A stretch of DNA of 64,000 nt from Bradyrhizobium sp. 1 (GCF_023073315.1 NZ_JADPJH010000034.1:62001-126000); one strand, 5' to 3'. Positions 9,600 to 17,228 are shown, counted from the stretch's first letter. Numbers and translations: made by a program. Notes: a model not told the origin generated them from the letters alone.

Positions 9600-10753
9600 G
9601 ATTGCGACACCCGATGTTGCGGACGGTAATCACTGCCGACCGTCTCGCCGAAGGGACCGCCGTTGAAGTGCAGCTTGGTCACGTTAGAGGGCTGCTCCAG
9701 CGAGAGCAGCGGGAACACCAGTTCGGCGAAGCGATAGGCTTCCTCCAGATGCGGGTAGCCCGACATGATGAAGGTATCGATGCCGATATCCTGATACTCC
9801 TTGATGCGCGCCGCGACCGTCCGGGCGTCGCCGACCAGCGCCGTGCCGGCGCCGCCGCGCACGAGGCCGACACCGGCCCACAAATTGGGCGCGATCTCGA
9901 GCTTGTCGCGCTGGCCGCCATGGAGCTGCGCCATGCGCTGCTGGCCGACCGAATCCATGCGGGCAAAGTTCTTCTGCGCCGTCGCAATCGTCTCGTCGCT
10001 GACATGCTTGATCAGCTCGTTCGCCGCGCGCCAGGCTTCTTCGTTGGTCTCGCGGACGATCACGTGAAGGCGGATACCGAAGGAGAGCTTTCGGCCACGC
10101 GCGCTCGCGACCTCCCTCACCTTCGCGATCTTCTCGGCAACCAGCGCCGGCGGTTCGCCCCAGGTGAGATATTTGTCGACGGCGTCGACCGCGACGTCGA
10201 TGCCGGCATCCGACGAGCCGCCGAAATAGAGCGGCGGGCGCGGCGACTGCACCGGCGGGAACAGCAGCTTGCCGCCCTCGACACGGATATGCTTGCCCTC
10301 GACATCGACGGTCTTGCCGGCGAGCAGCTCGCTATAGACGCTGAGGAACTCGCGCGTGACCTCGTAGCGCTCGTCATGCCCAAGAAAGATGCCGTCGCCC
10401 TTGTTCTCGACGGGATCGCCGCCGGTGACGACGTTGACGAGCAGACGTCCGCCTGTGATGCGGTCGAGCGTCGCGGTCATGCGCGCGGCCACGCTCGGCG
10501 ATTGCAGGCCGGGGCGGACAGCCACGAGATAGCGCAGCCGTTCGGTGAACGGCGCGACTGAGGAGGCGACGATCCAGGAATCCTCACAGCTCCGTCCCGT
10601 CGGCAGCAGCACGCCGAAATAGCCGAGCTGATCGGCGGCCTGCGCAACCTGGCGCAGATAGTTGAAATTGACCTCGCGGCCGCCGATGCCGGTGCCGAGA
10701 TAGCGGCCGTCGCCGTGGGTCGGCAGGAACCAGAGGATGTTGGCGTTGCTCAT
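9596..10753 (-). CDS. ssuD: FMNH2-dependent alkanesulfonate monooxygenase SsuD
   Basis: SsuD releases sulfite from alkanesulfonates using reduced FMN and oxygen, giving an aldehyde. The 385-residue TIM-barrel protein opens ILWFLPTHGDGRYLGT. It has the SsuD-specific LLPTGRSCEDSW segment, with the conserved Cys at residue 56, and TGGDPVENKGDGIFLGHDERY. Length equals that of characterised SsuD enzymes. The gene lies 74 nt after a 28-codon gene and a palindromic repeat, and overlaps ssuC by 4 nt. Confidence 0.95.
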   Translation of the reverse strand: MSNANILWFLPTHGDGRYLGTGIGGREVNFNYLRQVAQAADQLGYFGVLLPTGRSCEDSWIVASSVAPFTERLRYLVAVRPGLQSPSVAARMTATLDRITGGRLLVNVVTGGDPVENKGDGIFLGHDERYEVTREFLSVYSELLAGKTVDVEGKHIRVEGGKLLFPPVQSPRPPLYFGGSSDAGIDVAVDAVDKYLTWGEPPALVAEKIAKVREVASARGRKLSFGIRLHVIVRETNEEAWRAANELIKHVSDETIATAQKNFARMDSVGQQRMAQLHGGQRDKLEIAPNLWAGVGLVRGGAGTALVGDARTVAARIKEYQDIGIDTFIMSGYPHLEEAYRFAELVFPLLSLEQPSNVTKLHFNGGPFGETVGSDYRPQHRVSQS

Positions 10754-10779
10754 GGATGTGCTCCGATCACTTGTTGCCT

Positions 10780-10828
10780 GAGCATGATCCCTTCGGAAAC
10801 CCGCTCCACACTTTTCCGGATCATGCTC
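10780..10828. repeat. Dispersed palindromic repeat, family A copy 1
   Basis: Arms GAGCATGATC and GATCATGCTC enclose a core with CGGAAACCCGCTCCACACTTTTCCG. Its end overlaps the TAG stop of the 28-codon gene. Related copies lie at 15968-16012, 30407-30475 and 35588-35636. Confidence 0.85.
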
Positions 10829-10914
10829 TAGCCGTAGGTCGTGCCGACGGCGGCAGCGACGATACCGATCGACGTGACGATGGCTGCGATCACACGCTGA
10901 AGGATGCGCCTCAT
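10828..10914 (-). CDS. 28-residue membrane peptide inside the ssu operon
   Basis: The frame encodes MRRILQRVIAAIVTSIGIVA and eight further residues, ending TTYG. It is a positively charged start followed by a single hydrophobic helix. AAGAGGT lies about 7 nt before the ATG, a strong ribosome site. It sits between ssuA and ssuD on the same strand, and its TAG stop coincides with the end of a family A repeat. It could be a small membrane protein assisting the transporter, or a leader peptide controlling ssuD translation. The function is unknown and expression is unproven. Confidence 0.5.
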   Translation of the reverse strand: MRRILQRVIAAIVTSIGIVAAAVGTTYG

Positions 10915-10952
10915 GTTTGGACCTCTTGATGTGGGAAGATCGGTCGGCACGA

Positions 10953-11915
10953 TCAGGCTGCCGGGTTGCGCCAGACGATGTCGCGGATGACGATCGGCTT
11001 GGGGATCAGGCCGAGCTTGTGGAAGCGATCGGCGACACCCTGCTGGGTCGCGACGATGTCGTCGGTGACGGGGCCGACTGCGTAAGACGAGCGGTTCGCG
11101 GCAATGGTCTGGATGTCGAGCGGAATGCCGGTGACGGCGGCGAGCGATTTCGCGACTTCGTCGCGGTGCTGCTCGGCCCATTTGGCGGTCGCGCTCGTGA
11201 CGTCGACGATCTGCTGCAGGATGGCGCCGTGTTTCCCAGCGAAGTCGCGGTTGGCGATGTAGAAGGAATTGGTCTTGGTGACCTCGCGCGCATTGATCAG
11301 GATGCGGCCGCTCTGCTTGGTCTCGCCGATTGCAAAGTACGGGTCCCAGATCGCCCAGGCCTCGATGCTGCCATTGGCAAAGGCGGGGCCTGCATCCGGC
11401 GGCGTCAAATAGACCGGCGTGATGTCGGCATAGGTGAGGCCCGCCTTCTCCAGCGTCTGCACCACGATATTGTGGGCGCTGGAGCCCTTGGTGAAGCCGA
11501 CGCGCTTGCCTTTCAGTTCAGCGATGGAGCGGATCGGCGAATCCTTCGGCACGAGGATGCCCTGGCCGTTGGTGATCGGCTGGCCCGCGGCATAGACGAT
11601 CGCGGCGCCGGCCGCCTGCGCGAACACCGGCGGGGAATCGCCGACCGCGCCATAATCGACGCTGCCGACATTCATCGCCTCCATCATCGGCGGCCCCGAG
11701 GAGAACTCGACCCATTTCACCTCGATGCCCTGGGATGCGAAATGTTTTTCCAAGGTGGCCTGCTGGCGCGTGATGACCAGCACGCCGTTCTTCTGGTAGC
11801 CGATACGAATTTCCTTCGCCGCGCCTTGTGAATTTCCTTGGGCGCTCGCATGCGAGGCCAACGCAGCGGCGGCTGCGGTTCCAACGGACAGTTTCAGAAA
11901 ATCGCGACGCTGCAT
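10953..11915 (-). CDS. ssuA: Aliphatic sulfonate ABC transporter substrate-binding protein SsuA
   Basis: This is a periplasmic binding protein of the nitrate/sulfonate/taurine type. A twin-arginine-like leader, MQRRDFLKLSVGTAAAAALA, ends near ASAQ. It is followed by IRIGYQKNGVLVITRQQ, VKWVEFSSGPPMMEAMNVGSVDYG and GDSPPVFAQAAG, typical of SsuA. An upstream in-frame ATG at 11948 exists, but the chosen start has GGGAG 6 nt before it and yields a proper signal peptide; the product is 320 residues. It is first in the ssu operon. Such operons are normally induced by sulfur starvation, but no CysB or Cbl site could be read. Confidence 0.92.
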   Translation of the reverse strand: MQRRDFLKLSVGTAAAAALASHASAQGNSQGAAKEIRIGYQKNGVLVITRQQATLEKHFASQGIEVKWVEFSSGPPMMEAMNVGSVDYGAVGDSPPVFAQAAGAAIVYAAGQPITNGQGILVPKDSPIRSIAELKGKRVGFTKGSSAHNIVVQTLEKAGLTYADITPVYLTPPDAGPAFANGSIEAWAIWDPYFAIGETKQSGRILINAREVTKTNSFYIANRDFAGKHGAILQQIVDVTSATAKWAEQHRDEVAKSLAAVTGIPLDIQTIAANRSSYAVGPVTDDIVATQQGVADRFHKLGLIPKPIVIRDIVWRNPAA

Positions 11916-12063
11916 TCCACACTCCCGGCCGCATGCGGCCGTCATCATCAGGTTTCTAGAATGATGATGCGGGTCAGTGGAGCTGTCGAGACGCCGAGGA
12001 AAATAGCGATGCGCGCACTGCGCCTGTGGCCGCGCGCATGATTAATCTTTCAAGGGGCCGCGC

Positions 12064-13260
12064 TCATGCAGAGGGATTTTTTTCCGCACGCGAACGTGAG
12101 GGCCAATTCACCGGCAGGTTCTGCAAGCCCCTGAACGCCCAGCCACCGATCCGCACCGGCTCGTCATCGGCGATCTCGATCTTCCCGGCACGCGCGAACA
12201 CCGTCGGCAGGGCGACGTCGGCGATCATCGCGCGCGAGGCCCAGGCGCCGGCGCAAAAATGCGGCCCGGCGCCGAAGGCGACGCTCTTGGACGTGTCACG
12301 CCGCACATCGAATTGGTCGGCGCGTTCAAAATGCTTCTCGTCGCGGTTGGCGGAGCCGAACATCAGGAACACGCGCTCGTCGGTTTCGAACGCGACATCG
12401 CGAATGCTCCAAGGCTTTGCGATGCGCCGCGGCGACATACCGATCGGCGAGATCCAGCGGGCATATTCCTCGAACGCTTCGAGCCAGGTCACCTCGCCCT
12501 TGCGCACGAGATCGAGTTGATCCGGATGGGAGAGCAACGCCCACACCGTGCCGGCGATCGCCTTGCGCGGCTCGTTCTGGCCGCCTGAGATCGCGAGTTT
12601 GACATTGGCGCGCACGCTCTCCATCGGCATGCCCGAGGCGAGCAGCACGCCGAGGATGCTCTGGTCGGGGTGCTTGCGCATTACCGGCAGGATGTCGTCG
12701 ATCGCGGCGTCGATGCCCGAGGTCGCGGCGTGACAACGCGCTTCGACGGCGGGATCTCCGGAGTAGTTGGCGATGCCTTCGATCATGCCCTGCGACCACG
12801 CGTCCATGTCGCCAAAGCCGATATTGGTGAGGCCGGTGATCGACTTCAGGCATTCGCCGGAAAACGGCAGCGCGAAGTCGCGCATGAAATCGATGCGCCC
12901 GGGTTCGATCGCGTCGAGAATGCGATCGGCATGGGCCTGGAACAGCGCGGTCCAGTGTGCCTTCACCGTCTTCGGCGACACCGTCGGAAACATCGCGCGC
13001 CGCTCGATTTGATGCGCTTCGCCGTCCTTGCGCATCATGTTGTGCCCCATCAGCCGGTTCATCAGGCCGGCCGGCTGATGCGAGGAGAACACGTCGATCT
13101 GCTTCTCCGAGATCGAGATGTCGTCGCGGCAGCTGAGCAATGTCGAGCCCAGCTGCGGCACGAAGGCGATCGGCGCCTCCTTGCGCATTTTTGCGAGCAT
13201 CGGATACGGGTCGGCCCAGAACGCGGCCAGATCGATCTCGACACGCGGCGCGGTGCTCAA
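12064..13260 (-). CDS. Cytochrome P450
   Basis: This 398-residue soluble bacterial P450 has the haem-binding loop FGAGPHFCAGAWASR with the thiolate Cys at residue 336. The K-helix ExxR is seen in EEYARWISP. The I-helix reads ISGGQNEPRKAIAG: the usual Thr after the acidic residue is replaced by Pro. The N-terminal VEIDLAAFWADPYPMLAKMRKEAP is a typical substrate-side start. No ferredoxin or ferredoxin reductase gene is adjacent, so redox partners must be elsewhere. The substrate is unknown. It stands alone, transcribed toward the ssuA promoter region. Confidence 0.93.
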   Translation of the reverse strand: MSTAPRVEIDLAAFWADPYPMLAKMRKEAPIAFVPQLGSTLLSCRDDISISEKQIDVFSSHQPAGLMNRLMGHNMMRKDGEAHQIERRAMFPTVSPKTVKAHWTALFQAHADRILDAIEPGRIDFMRDFALPFSGECLKSITGLTNIGFGDMDAWSQGMIEGIANYSGDPAVEARCHAATSGIDAAIDDILPVMRKHPDQSILGVLLASGMPMESVRANVKLAISGGQNEPRKAIAGTVWALLSHPDQLDLVRKGEVTWLEAFEEYARWISPIGMSPRRIAKPWSIRDVAFETDERVFLMFGSANRDEKHFERADQFDVRRDTSKSVAFGAGPHFCAGAWASRAMIADVALPTVFARAGKIEIADDEPVRIGGWAFRGLQNLPVNWPSRSRAEKNPSA

Positions 13261-13370
13261 GGCGGTCTCCCCCTGGATTCTCGTCTTTTCCAGGCCAGAC
13301 TAGCGAAATCCGGTGCGGGCGTCTGTCCCTGGCGATAGGGACAGCGACATTGGGGCGTGTGAGCCGTCTT

Positions 13371-13640
13371 TTAGGCGAGACGTTCCGCCTTGAACGAAAA
13401 TCTACTGATCACAGTCCCGGCCGGATCGCAGAACTCGAAACGCCAATCGAGGTCTGGCCTCATGCCGCCGAACCTGATGTCGCGGATCATGTCGCACGCT
13501 GTCAGGGCGGCTTCGTCCCAAAGCGCGCTTGCATCATTGCCGTCCAGAGGAACCGACCATTCCTCTTCGATCCCATTGGTCAAAATCCGGAGCCGGTAGG
13601 ACGTCGTTGTAGGCTCGGAGTCATGCATCGGCACCACCAT
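13371..13640 (-). CDS. Small conserved protein, DUF6894-like
   Basis: An 89-residue soluble protein with a beta-rich start (YRLRILTNGIEEEWSVPL) and an alpha-helical middle (DASALWDEAALTACDMIRDI). It ends in a strand pair (WRFEFCDPAGTVISRFSFKA). This order parallels the neighbour at 13796-14026 and the DUF6894 family of small rhizobial proteins. An in-frame ATG four codons in could also be the start. The function is unknown. A weak EcfG-like sequence lies about 100 nt upstream. Confidence 0.6.
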   Translation of the reverse strand: MVVPMHDSEPTTTSYRLRILTNGIEEEWSVPLDGNDASALWDEAALTACDMIRDIRFGGMRPDLDWRFEFCDPAGTVISRFSFKAERLA

Positions 13641-13795
13641 GAACCAGGCGGGAGCACGATTCTCTCTCAGTCACCGGTCGAAGCCGCGGGCGGGACGGTG
13701 ATGAGGGAGATTACCTTATGTCGGATACCGAACACAACGGCAGGGTTTGGTTCCCTCGGATGATACGGTTCCAGGGTCCTGCGCACGTCGTCTCG

Positions 13796-14026
13796 TCAGA
13801 CTGCTCTGGTCTTGAACTCCAGCAGATAGATGTCAGTGGCGGACGCATCCCGGACCTTCATGCACCACTGATCTCCGGGTTTGAGCTTGCCATCGAGGTC
13901 GCGGAGAAGCTCTCCGCAGGCCGTCGTCGCTTCCACCCAGGCGGCATCGCGATCGGGCAGCTCCAGCCCGTCGTTCTGGACTTCCATGTTTCGGCCGTCG
14001 ACGACGACGAAGAAGAATCGCGGCAT
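13796..14026 (-). CDS. DUF6894-type small protein
   Basis: This 76-residue protein opens MPRFFFVVVDGRNMEVQNDG and continues ELPDRDAAWVEATTACGELL, the usual DUF6894 pattern of an F/Y-rich strand, a DG turn and a helix with ELPD at its cap. AGAGGG lies about 6 nt before the ATG. Members of this family occur in many copies in Bradyrhizobium and have no known function. It is on the same strand as the related 13371-13640 gene, 155 nt upstream of it. Confidence 0.7.
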   Translation of the reverse strand: MPRFFFVVVDGRNMEVQNDGLELPDRDAAWVEATTACGELLRDLDGKLKPGDQWCMKVRDASATDIYLLEFKTRAV

Positions 14027-14261
14027 GTTTCCCTCTTGAGTCCGGTCTCGGACATTAAATATTTCGTGCGCCCTAGTATTACGCTGTAATGAGGCGTCTA
14101 GTTAACAGCGCTCGTGGAATTCAGCTCCTGGCATGTGTCGGAAACCGTACCGACGAAATGCCGGTTTGTAGCCTACCTAGAAATTCCCGTGGAGGCGTCA
14201 ACTCGGAACGCCACGTCAATCCCCGCGGAAGACGGCCCAGACCGACTGGGCGGGATACACA

Positions 14262-14951
14262 ATGCCGACCGCTCCGCTCGCCAACTCCCTGCTGGCAAGT
14301 TTGCCGCGGGCCGAATTTGAACAGCTTCGGCCGCAGATGACGGTGACATCGCTCGCGCAAGGCAAGGTGCTCGCCGAGGTCGGCGACGAAATCGACCAGG
14401 TCTACTTTCCCTTCGGTGGCATGATCTCGCTCCTCACGATCATGAGAAATGGCAAGGCCGTTGAGACGTCGACGATCGGCAGGGACGGAGCGTTCGGTAC
14501 CGCTGCGACGTTCGGCCTGTACAAGTCGCAGGTTCGGGCGATCATTCAGATATCGATGACCGCAGCCCTCATTCCCGCCGCGTCCATGAGACGGCACGGC
14601 GAGACCAGCAAGGCGCTTCAGCTGATGTGCTTGCGGTCCACCGAGAACCTGCTTGCCCAGGCCCGTGTTACAGCCGCTTGCAACGCTCTTCATTTGATTG
14701 AAGAGCGATTTTGCAGGTGGCTGTTGCAGACCAGCTCGGTGACGCAAAGCATGACCATTCACCTCACACAGGAATTCCTGTCTGAAATGCTCGGCGTCCG
14801 CCGGACGTCGGTCACCGAGGTCGCCCAAAAACTTCAAGAGGATGGGCTCATCAGTTACTCGCGTGGCGTCATCAACATCCTCGACCTCGATGCCTTGAAA
14901 GCACGGGCCTGCGAGTGCTTTGAGATGCTTCGCGAGCAGAATGTGATCTAG
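14262..14951 (+). CDS. Crp/Fnr-family transcriptional regulator
   Basis: This is a 229-residue regulator with an N-terminal cyclic-nucleotide-binding-like barrel (about 10-125) and a C-terminal winged helix. LTQEFLSEMLGVRRTSVTEVAQKLQEDGLI is the HTH_Crp recognition region. The sensor barrel reads GDEIDQVYFPFGGMISLL and lacks the phosphate-binding R-x-A motif of true CAP and the N-terminal cysteines of Fnr. It therefore probably senses neither cAMP nor oxygen through an Fe-S cluster. Proteins of this sort are numerous in Bradyrhizobium, often near stress genes. The target and ligand are unknown. It is followed by a hairpin. Confidence 0.85.
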   Translation: MPTAPLANSLLASLPRAEFEQLRPQMTVTSLAQGKVLAEVGDEIDQVYFPFGGMISLLTIMRNGKAVETSTIGRDGAFGTAATFGLYKSQVRAIIQISMTAALIPAASMRRHGETSKALQLMCLRSTENLLAQARVTAACNALHLIEERFCRWLLQTSSVTQSMTIHLTQEFLSEMLGVRRTSVTEVAQKLQEDGLISYSRGVINILDLDALKARACECFEMLREQNVI

Positions 14952-14998
14952 AGCCGTTTCCGGTCCGATGAGAATCGGAACGTGGCTCCAGATTTTTG
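14951..14998 (+). terminator. Probable terminator after the Crp-type gene
   Basis: GAGCCGTTTCCG and CGGAACGTGGCTC form an imperfect stem with one bulge, followed shortly by ATTTTT. Confidence 0.5.
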
Positions 14999-15050
14999 GC
15001 TTTGATACGTTTTCCGTTCGCGAACCGGCATCAAATTCGCACGAAAACCT

Positions 15051-15227
15051 TTAGTCGAACAGCCTGTTGATCGAAACCTGCACTTCGAATTCGCGCGCCT
15101 TTTCCAAAAGCTCCTGCTTCTCCTTGCCCTGAAGAAGCTTGGCTTTGGCACGATATTCCTCCGCGGTTTTCCTGAGGCGCTCATCGAGCGAAAGCGTCTG
15201 CTTGAATCGTCTCCGCTTTGCAGTCAT
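15051..15227 (-). CDS. Small basic helical protein, 58 residues
   Basis: A 58-residue, highly charged, mostly helical protein. MTAKRRRFKQTLSLDERL is followed by EYRAKAKLLQGKEKQELLEK and ends SINRLFD. The frame extends two codons upstream to a TTG, but ATG at 15227 is the more likely start, with GAG about 6 nt before. Short proteins of this layout (TLSLDERL, EEYRAKAKLL, EKARE) are common in Bradyrhizobium. The function is unknown. Confidence 0.65.
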   Translation of the reverse strand: MTAKRRRFKQTLSLDERLRKTAEEYRAKAKLLQGKEKQELLEKAREFEVQVSINRLFD

Positions 15228-15384
15228 CGCCAACTCGTTCTGGGCAACTCGACTTCCGAACCAATTTTAGTTCTGACCTTCGGCTGCTCAAAGTCGAATT
15301 TTTTTGACGCGTATGTCGGCTACCGGACGGACGGCAGGAAGGGGACGGGGCTTTAATTTGTCCTCTGTTTTACGGGTGGGAGTC

Positions 15385-15609
15385 ATGTCTGTACCGACAG
15401 CGCGTTCATTGATCGCCATCGAGCGGCCGCGTTGCGGGAGATGCCAGACTCGCATGGAGCTGCTGAGCGCATCTCCAAAACCGGACAATTCCGAAAAGCG
15501 AATCTTCGAATGCCCGAAATGTCGTTTCATCGAGACCAGGGTGATCGCCGATCCCCTGACCTCAAACGACATCCGGCGTCTGGCTAGCTACCTTCAGCCT
15601 CCATCGTGA
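15385..15609 (+). CDS. Small zinc-ribbon-like protein, 74 residues
   Basis: Residues RPRCGRCQTRMELL and FECPKCRFIE provide two C-x2-C pairs about 30 residues apart, a plausible zinc ribbon. The frame is open upstream to 15304, but ATG at 15385 follows GGGTGGGAG and is chosen. The next gene begins 27 nt downstream on the same strand. No catalytic domain was seen; it may bind nucleic acid or a protein partner. The function is unknown. Confidence 0.65.
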   Translation: MSVPTARSLIAIERPRCGRCQTRMELLSASPKPDNSEKRIFECPKCRFIETRVIADPLTSNDIRRLASYLQPPS

Positions 15610-15636
15610 CATCCGGACTGCCCAGGGAATCGAGCT

Positions 15637-15849
15637 GTGACCGACAAGAGTGATACCGGCAAGAGCAACAATATCGTCATCACCGGTGCTGGCGTCGGAA
15701 CCCTCTCGATGATGGTCGCCGACCTCGCCGACGAAGCCGAGGCGCTTCAACTCGCTAAGCGGATCGCAGAACAGACCGGCCGTACGGTGTCAGTTCGGGA
15801 CTCCCGAGGAGTGGTTCTTGGGAAAATCCCCGGGTCTAGAAGGCACTAG
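15637..15849 (+). CDS. Small hypothetical protein, 70 residues
   Basis: It starts with GTG and encodes a soluble protein with a helical centre (DEAEALQLAKRIAEQTGRTV) and a terminal strand SVRDSRGVVLGKIPG. That arrangement recalls small DUF2188-like stress proteins, but the match is too weak to name. It lies 27 nt after the zinc-ribbon-like gene and is probably cotranscribed. It is followed by composite repeats. Confidence 0.5.
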   Translation: MTDKSDTGKSNNIVITGAGVGTLSMMVADLADEAEALQLAKRIAEQTGRTVSVRDSRGVVLGKIPGSRRH

Positions 15850-15913
15850 AACAATCGGCTTCAGCGCCGGATCGGCCGCGAGCCTGGATTTTCTCAGAAC
15901 CGCGACCCCGTCC

Positions 15914-16012
15914 TAACGCGCGACGAGATTGGGATGAATCGTCATCGCGCTTTAGGCTGTTGTTTGCGCATGATCTTTTCGGAAAACCGCTTCGCACTTT
16001 TCCGGATCATGC
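15914..16012. repeat. Composite dispersed repeat (families A' and A), copy 2
   Basis: It has two parts. At 15914-15955, TAACGCGCGACG faces CGTCATCGCGCTTTA. At 15968-16012, GCATGATC and GATCATGC enclose CTTTTCGGAAAACCGCTTCGCACTTTTCCG. The same two-part order recurs at 35537-35636. The A part ends one base before the stop of the 57-codon gene. Confidence 0.8.
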
Positions 16013-16013
16013 T

Positions 16014-16187
16014 TTAGAATCCGCTCTTCTCCCGCAACGGCTGAAGCTCGTCGTCCTTGCCTGATTGATCGGGTTGCGGTGGCATGTGCCCCGGCTCGGT
16101 CTTGTGGGCGGTCTGGGCTCGTTCCTTATCCTTAGGCTGCTCCTGAGCCTTTTCGTCGAGTGTAATGCCTTGGCTCTTGTCTCGCAT
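16014..16187 (-). CDS. Small hydrophilic protein, 57 residues
   Basis: A 57-residue protein rich in Lys, Glu, Gln and Asp (MRDKSQGITLDEKAQEQPKD), without hydrophobic segments and likely disordered. AGGAGG sits 5 nt before the ATG, an unusually perfect ribosome site that decides the start over the longer open frame. It is divergent from the 47-residue membrane protein gene. The composition resembles hydrophilic stress proteins, but no family is recognised. Confidence 0.6.
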   Translation of the reverse strand: MRDKSQGITLDEKAQEQPKDKERAQTAHKTEPGHMPPQPDQSGKDDELQPLREKSGF

Positions 16188-16215
16188 GTTGGCCTCCTGG
16201 CATGAGCTACCGATA

Positions 16216-16240
16216 GGAACGCTCGACGGCCCACTGTGTT
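16216..16240 (+). promoter_or_regulatory. EcfG-like promoter for the 47-codon gene
   Basis: GGAAC (16216-16220), a 17-nt spacer and GTT (16238-16240) match the general-stress sigma EcfG consensus GGAAC-N16/17-CGTT in all but the first base of the -10. The start codon lies 28 nt downstream. Confidence 0.55.
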
Positions 16241-16268
16241 TCCCGCACATGCGGAAGGGAATGACATC

Positions 16269-16412
16269 ATGGAAATCGTCTTTTTCGTCGGAGCGTTTTT
16301 GCTTCTCGCCGCCCTGATCTACGGGACGCTGAACTGGCACTACCGGGACCGTCGCCGGGACCGGATAACCGATCAGCTTGTCCGCGACCGGTACGGGCAC
16401 GATAGAACCTGA
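16269..16412 (+). CDS. Small single-span membrane protein, 47 residues
   Basis: The frame encodes MEIVFFVGAFLLLAALIYGT and 27 more residues, ending RYGHDRT. One hydrophobic helix (residues about 3-19) is followed by a strongly basic cytoplasmic-type tail (HYRDRRRDRITDQLVRDRY). GGAAGGGA precedes the ATG by about 9 nt. An EcfG-like promoter is correctly placed upstream, which suggests induction in general stress. The function is unknown. Confidence 0.6.
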   Translation: MEIVFFVGAFLLLAALIYGTLNWHYRDRRRDRITDQLVRDRYGHDRT

Positions 16413-16483
16413 AGGCGGCCTGAGCAGGCGCCGGAACGCGCGGTCGTCCAGCAACGTGCAGGAGCTGGGGGCCGCGCGTTCGC

Positions 16484-16807
16484 TTATGCAGCCATCCTGC
16501 GGCAGGATTCGGCGCAGGCCTCGCAGACGGCGACACATTCGTCCATGTCACCGATCCGCTTGCAGTCGCTGGCGCACTCCGCACAGATCTCGGCACACTC
16601 CCTGCACGTATGCTTGTGATGCGGCGTGTTGATCAACATGAAATGAGCCGAGGTCCGACACATTTCCGCGCATGCCATCATCAGGCGGAGGTGGGCGGGC
16701 TCGACGTGCTTGCCGCCCATTTCAAGGCAGTGGTTCATCGCCGTCGAGAGACATGTCTTGTAGCAGGACAAGCAGGTCTCGATGCAGCGCGTCATCTCCT
16801 CGTTCAT
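16484..16807 (-). CDS. Four-helix-bundle copper-storage protein (Csp/DUF326 family)
   Basis: This 107-residue protein contains 16 cysteines at residues 8, 12, 15, 19, 27, 46, 50, 68, 71, 75, 78, 82, 91, 95, 98 and 102, spaced mainly three or four apart as on helix faces. The pattern CIETCLSCYKTCL, MMACAEMC, CRECAEICAECASDC, CVAVCEACAESC is that of Csp proteins, which hold many Cu(I) ions inside the bundle. No signal peptide is present, so it resembles cytosolic Csp3. It starts 9 nt after the upstream stress-type gene and is probably cotranscribed with it. Confidence 0.88.
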   Translation of the reverse strand: MNEEMTRCIETCLSCYKTCLSTAMNHCLEMGGKHVEPAHLRLMMACAEMCRTSAHFMLINTPHHKHTCRECAEICAECASDCKRIGDMDECVAVCEACAESCRRMAA

Positions 16808-16816
16808 GACGCACCC

Positions 16817-17119
16817 CTATGCCGCGCGCTTCTTGCGGGTGCGGGCGGCCTTCTTGGCCGAGGCGGAACGCTCCGCCGCGGGCCTGCGCGCCGATGCTTC
16901 GCCGCCAAGCTTTCCGCCCTTGCGGGAGGGCGCGTGATCCTCTTCGGTGCCTCGCCCGGAACCACTTTTCTTGCCGCCGTGGGTTTCCTTGTTCACGGTC
17001 GCCCAAGCGCGGCGCTCGGCTTCGTCCTCGGAAACGCCACGCTTCTCGTAGCCTTCCTCGATGTGTTCAGCCATTCGTTTCTGCTTGCCGGTGTAGCTGG
17101 ATTTGTCGCCACGGGGCAT
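16817..17119 (-). CDS. Small basic KGG-type stress protein
   Basis: This 100-residue protein opens MPRGDKSSYTGKQKRMAEHI and continues EEGYEKRGVSEDEAERRAWATVNKETHGGKKSGSG, then a Lys/Ala-rich tail (SAKKAARTRKKRAA). The core is widely conserved in rhizobia and is often labelled plasmid stabilisation protein or ChaB-like without proof. The basic tail suggests DNA binding. GGAGG lies 6 nt before the ATG, which is chosen over the longer open frame. An EcfG-like promoter ends about 28 nt upstream, and the Csp gene follows after 9 nt. Confidence 0.75.
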   Translation of the reverse strand: MPRGDKSSYTGKQKRMAEHIEEGYEKRGVSEDEAERRAWATVNKETHGGKKSGSGRGTEEDHAPSRKGGKLGGEASARRPAAERSASAKKAARTRKKRAA

Positions 17120-17146
17120 CGGAAACCTCCATCTCTGTTTCCTGTG

Positions 17147-17171
17147 AACCGGGATGCCTCGCCATCGTTCC
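17147..17171 (-). promoter_or_regulatory. EcfG-like promoter for the KGG protein-Csp operon
   Basis: On the minus strand GGAAC (17171-17167) is followed after 17 nt by GTT (17149-17147). The expected transcription start is about 20 nt before the ATG at 17119, leaving just room for the GGAGG ribosome site. Confidence 0.6.
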
Positions 17172-17228
17172 AACGGCTTTCGTTCGGACGACCGGACGCC
17201 GCGAGCAGGCCGAGCACGGAGAACCGAG

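Noticed and set aside
13731..13754. EcfG-like GGAAC-N16-GTT on the minus strand upstream of the 13371-13640 gene
   Set aside because: The spacing is acceptable but it lies about 90-100 nt from the start codon with no supporting context, so it is too weak to list as a promoter.
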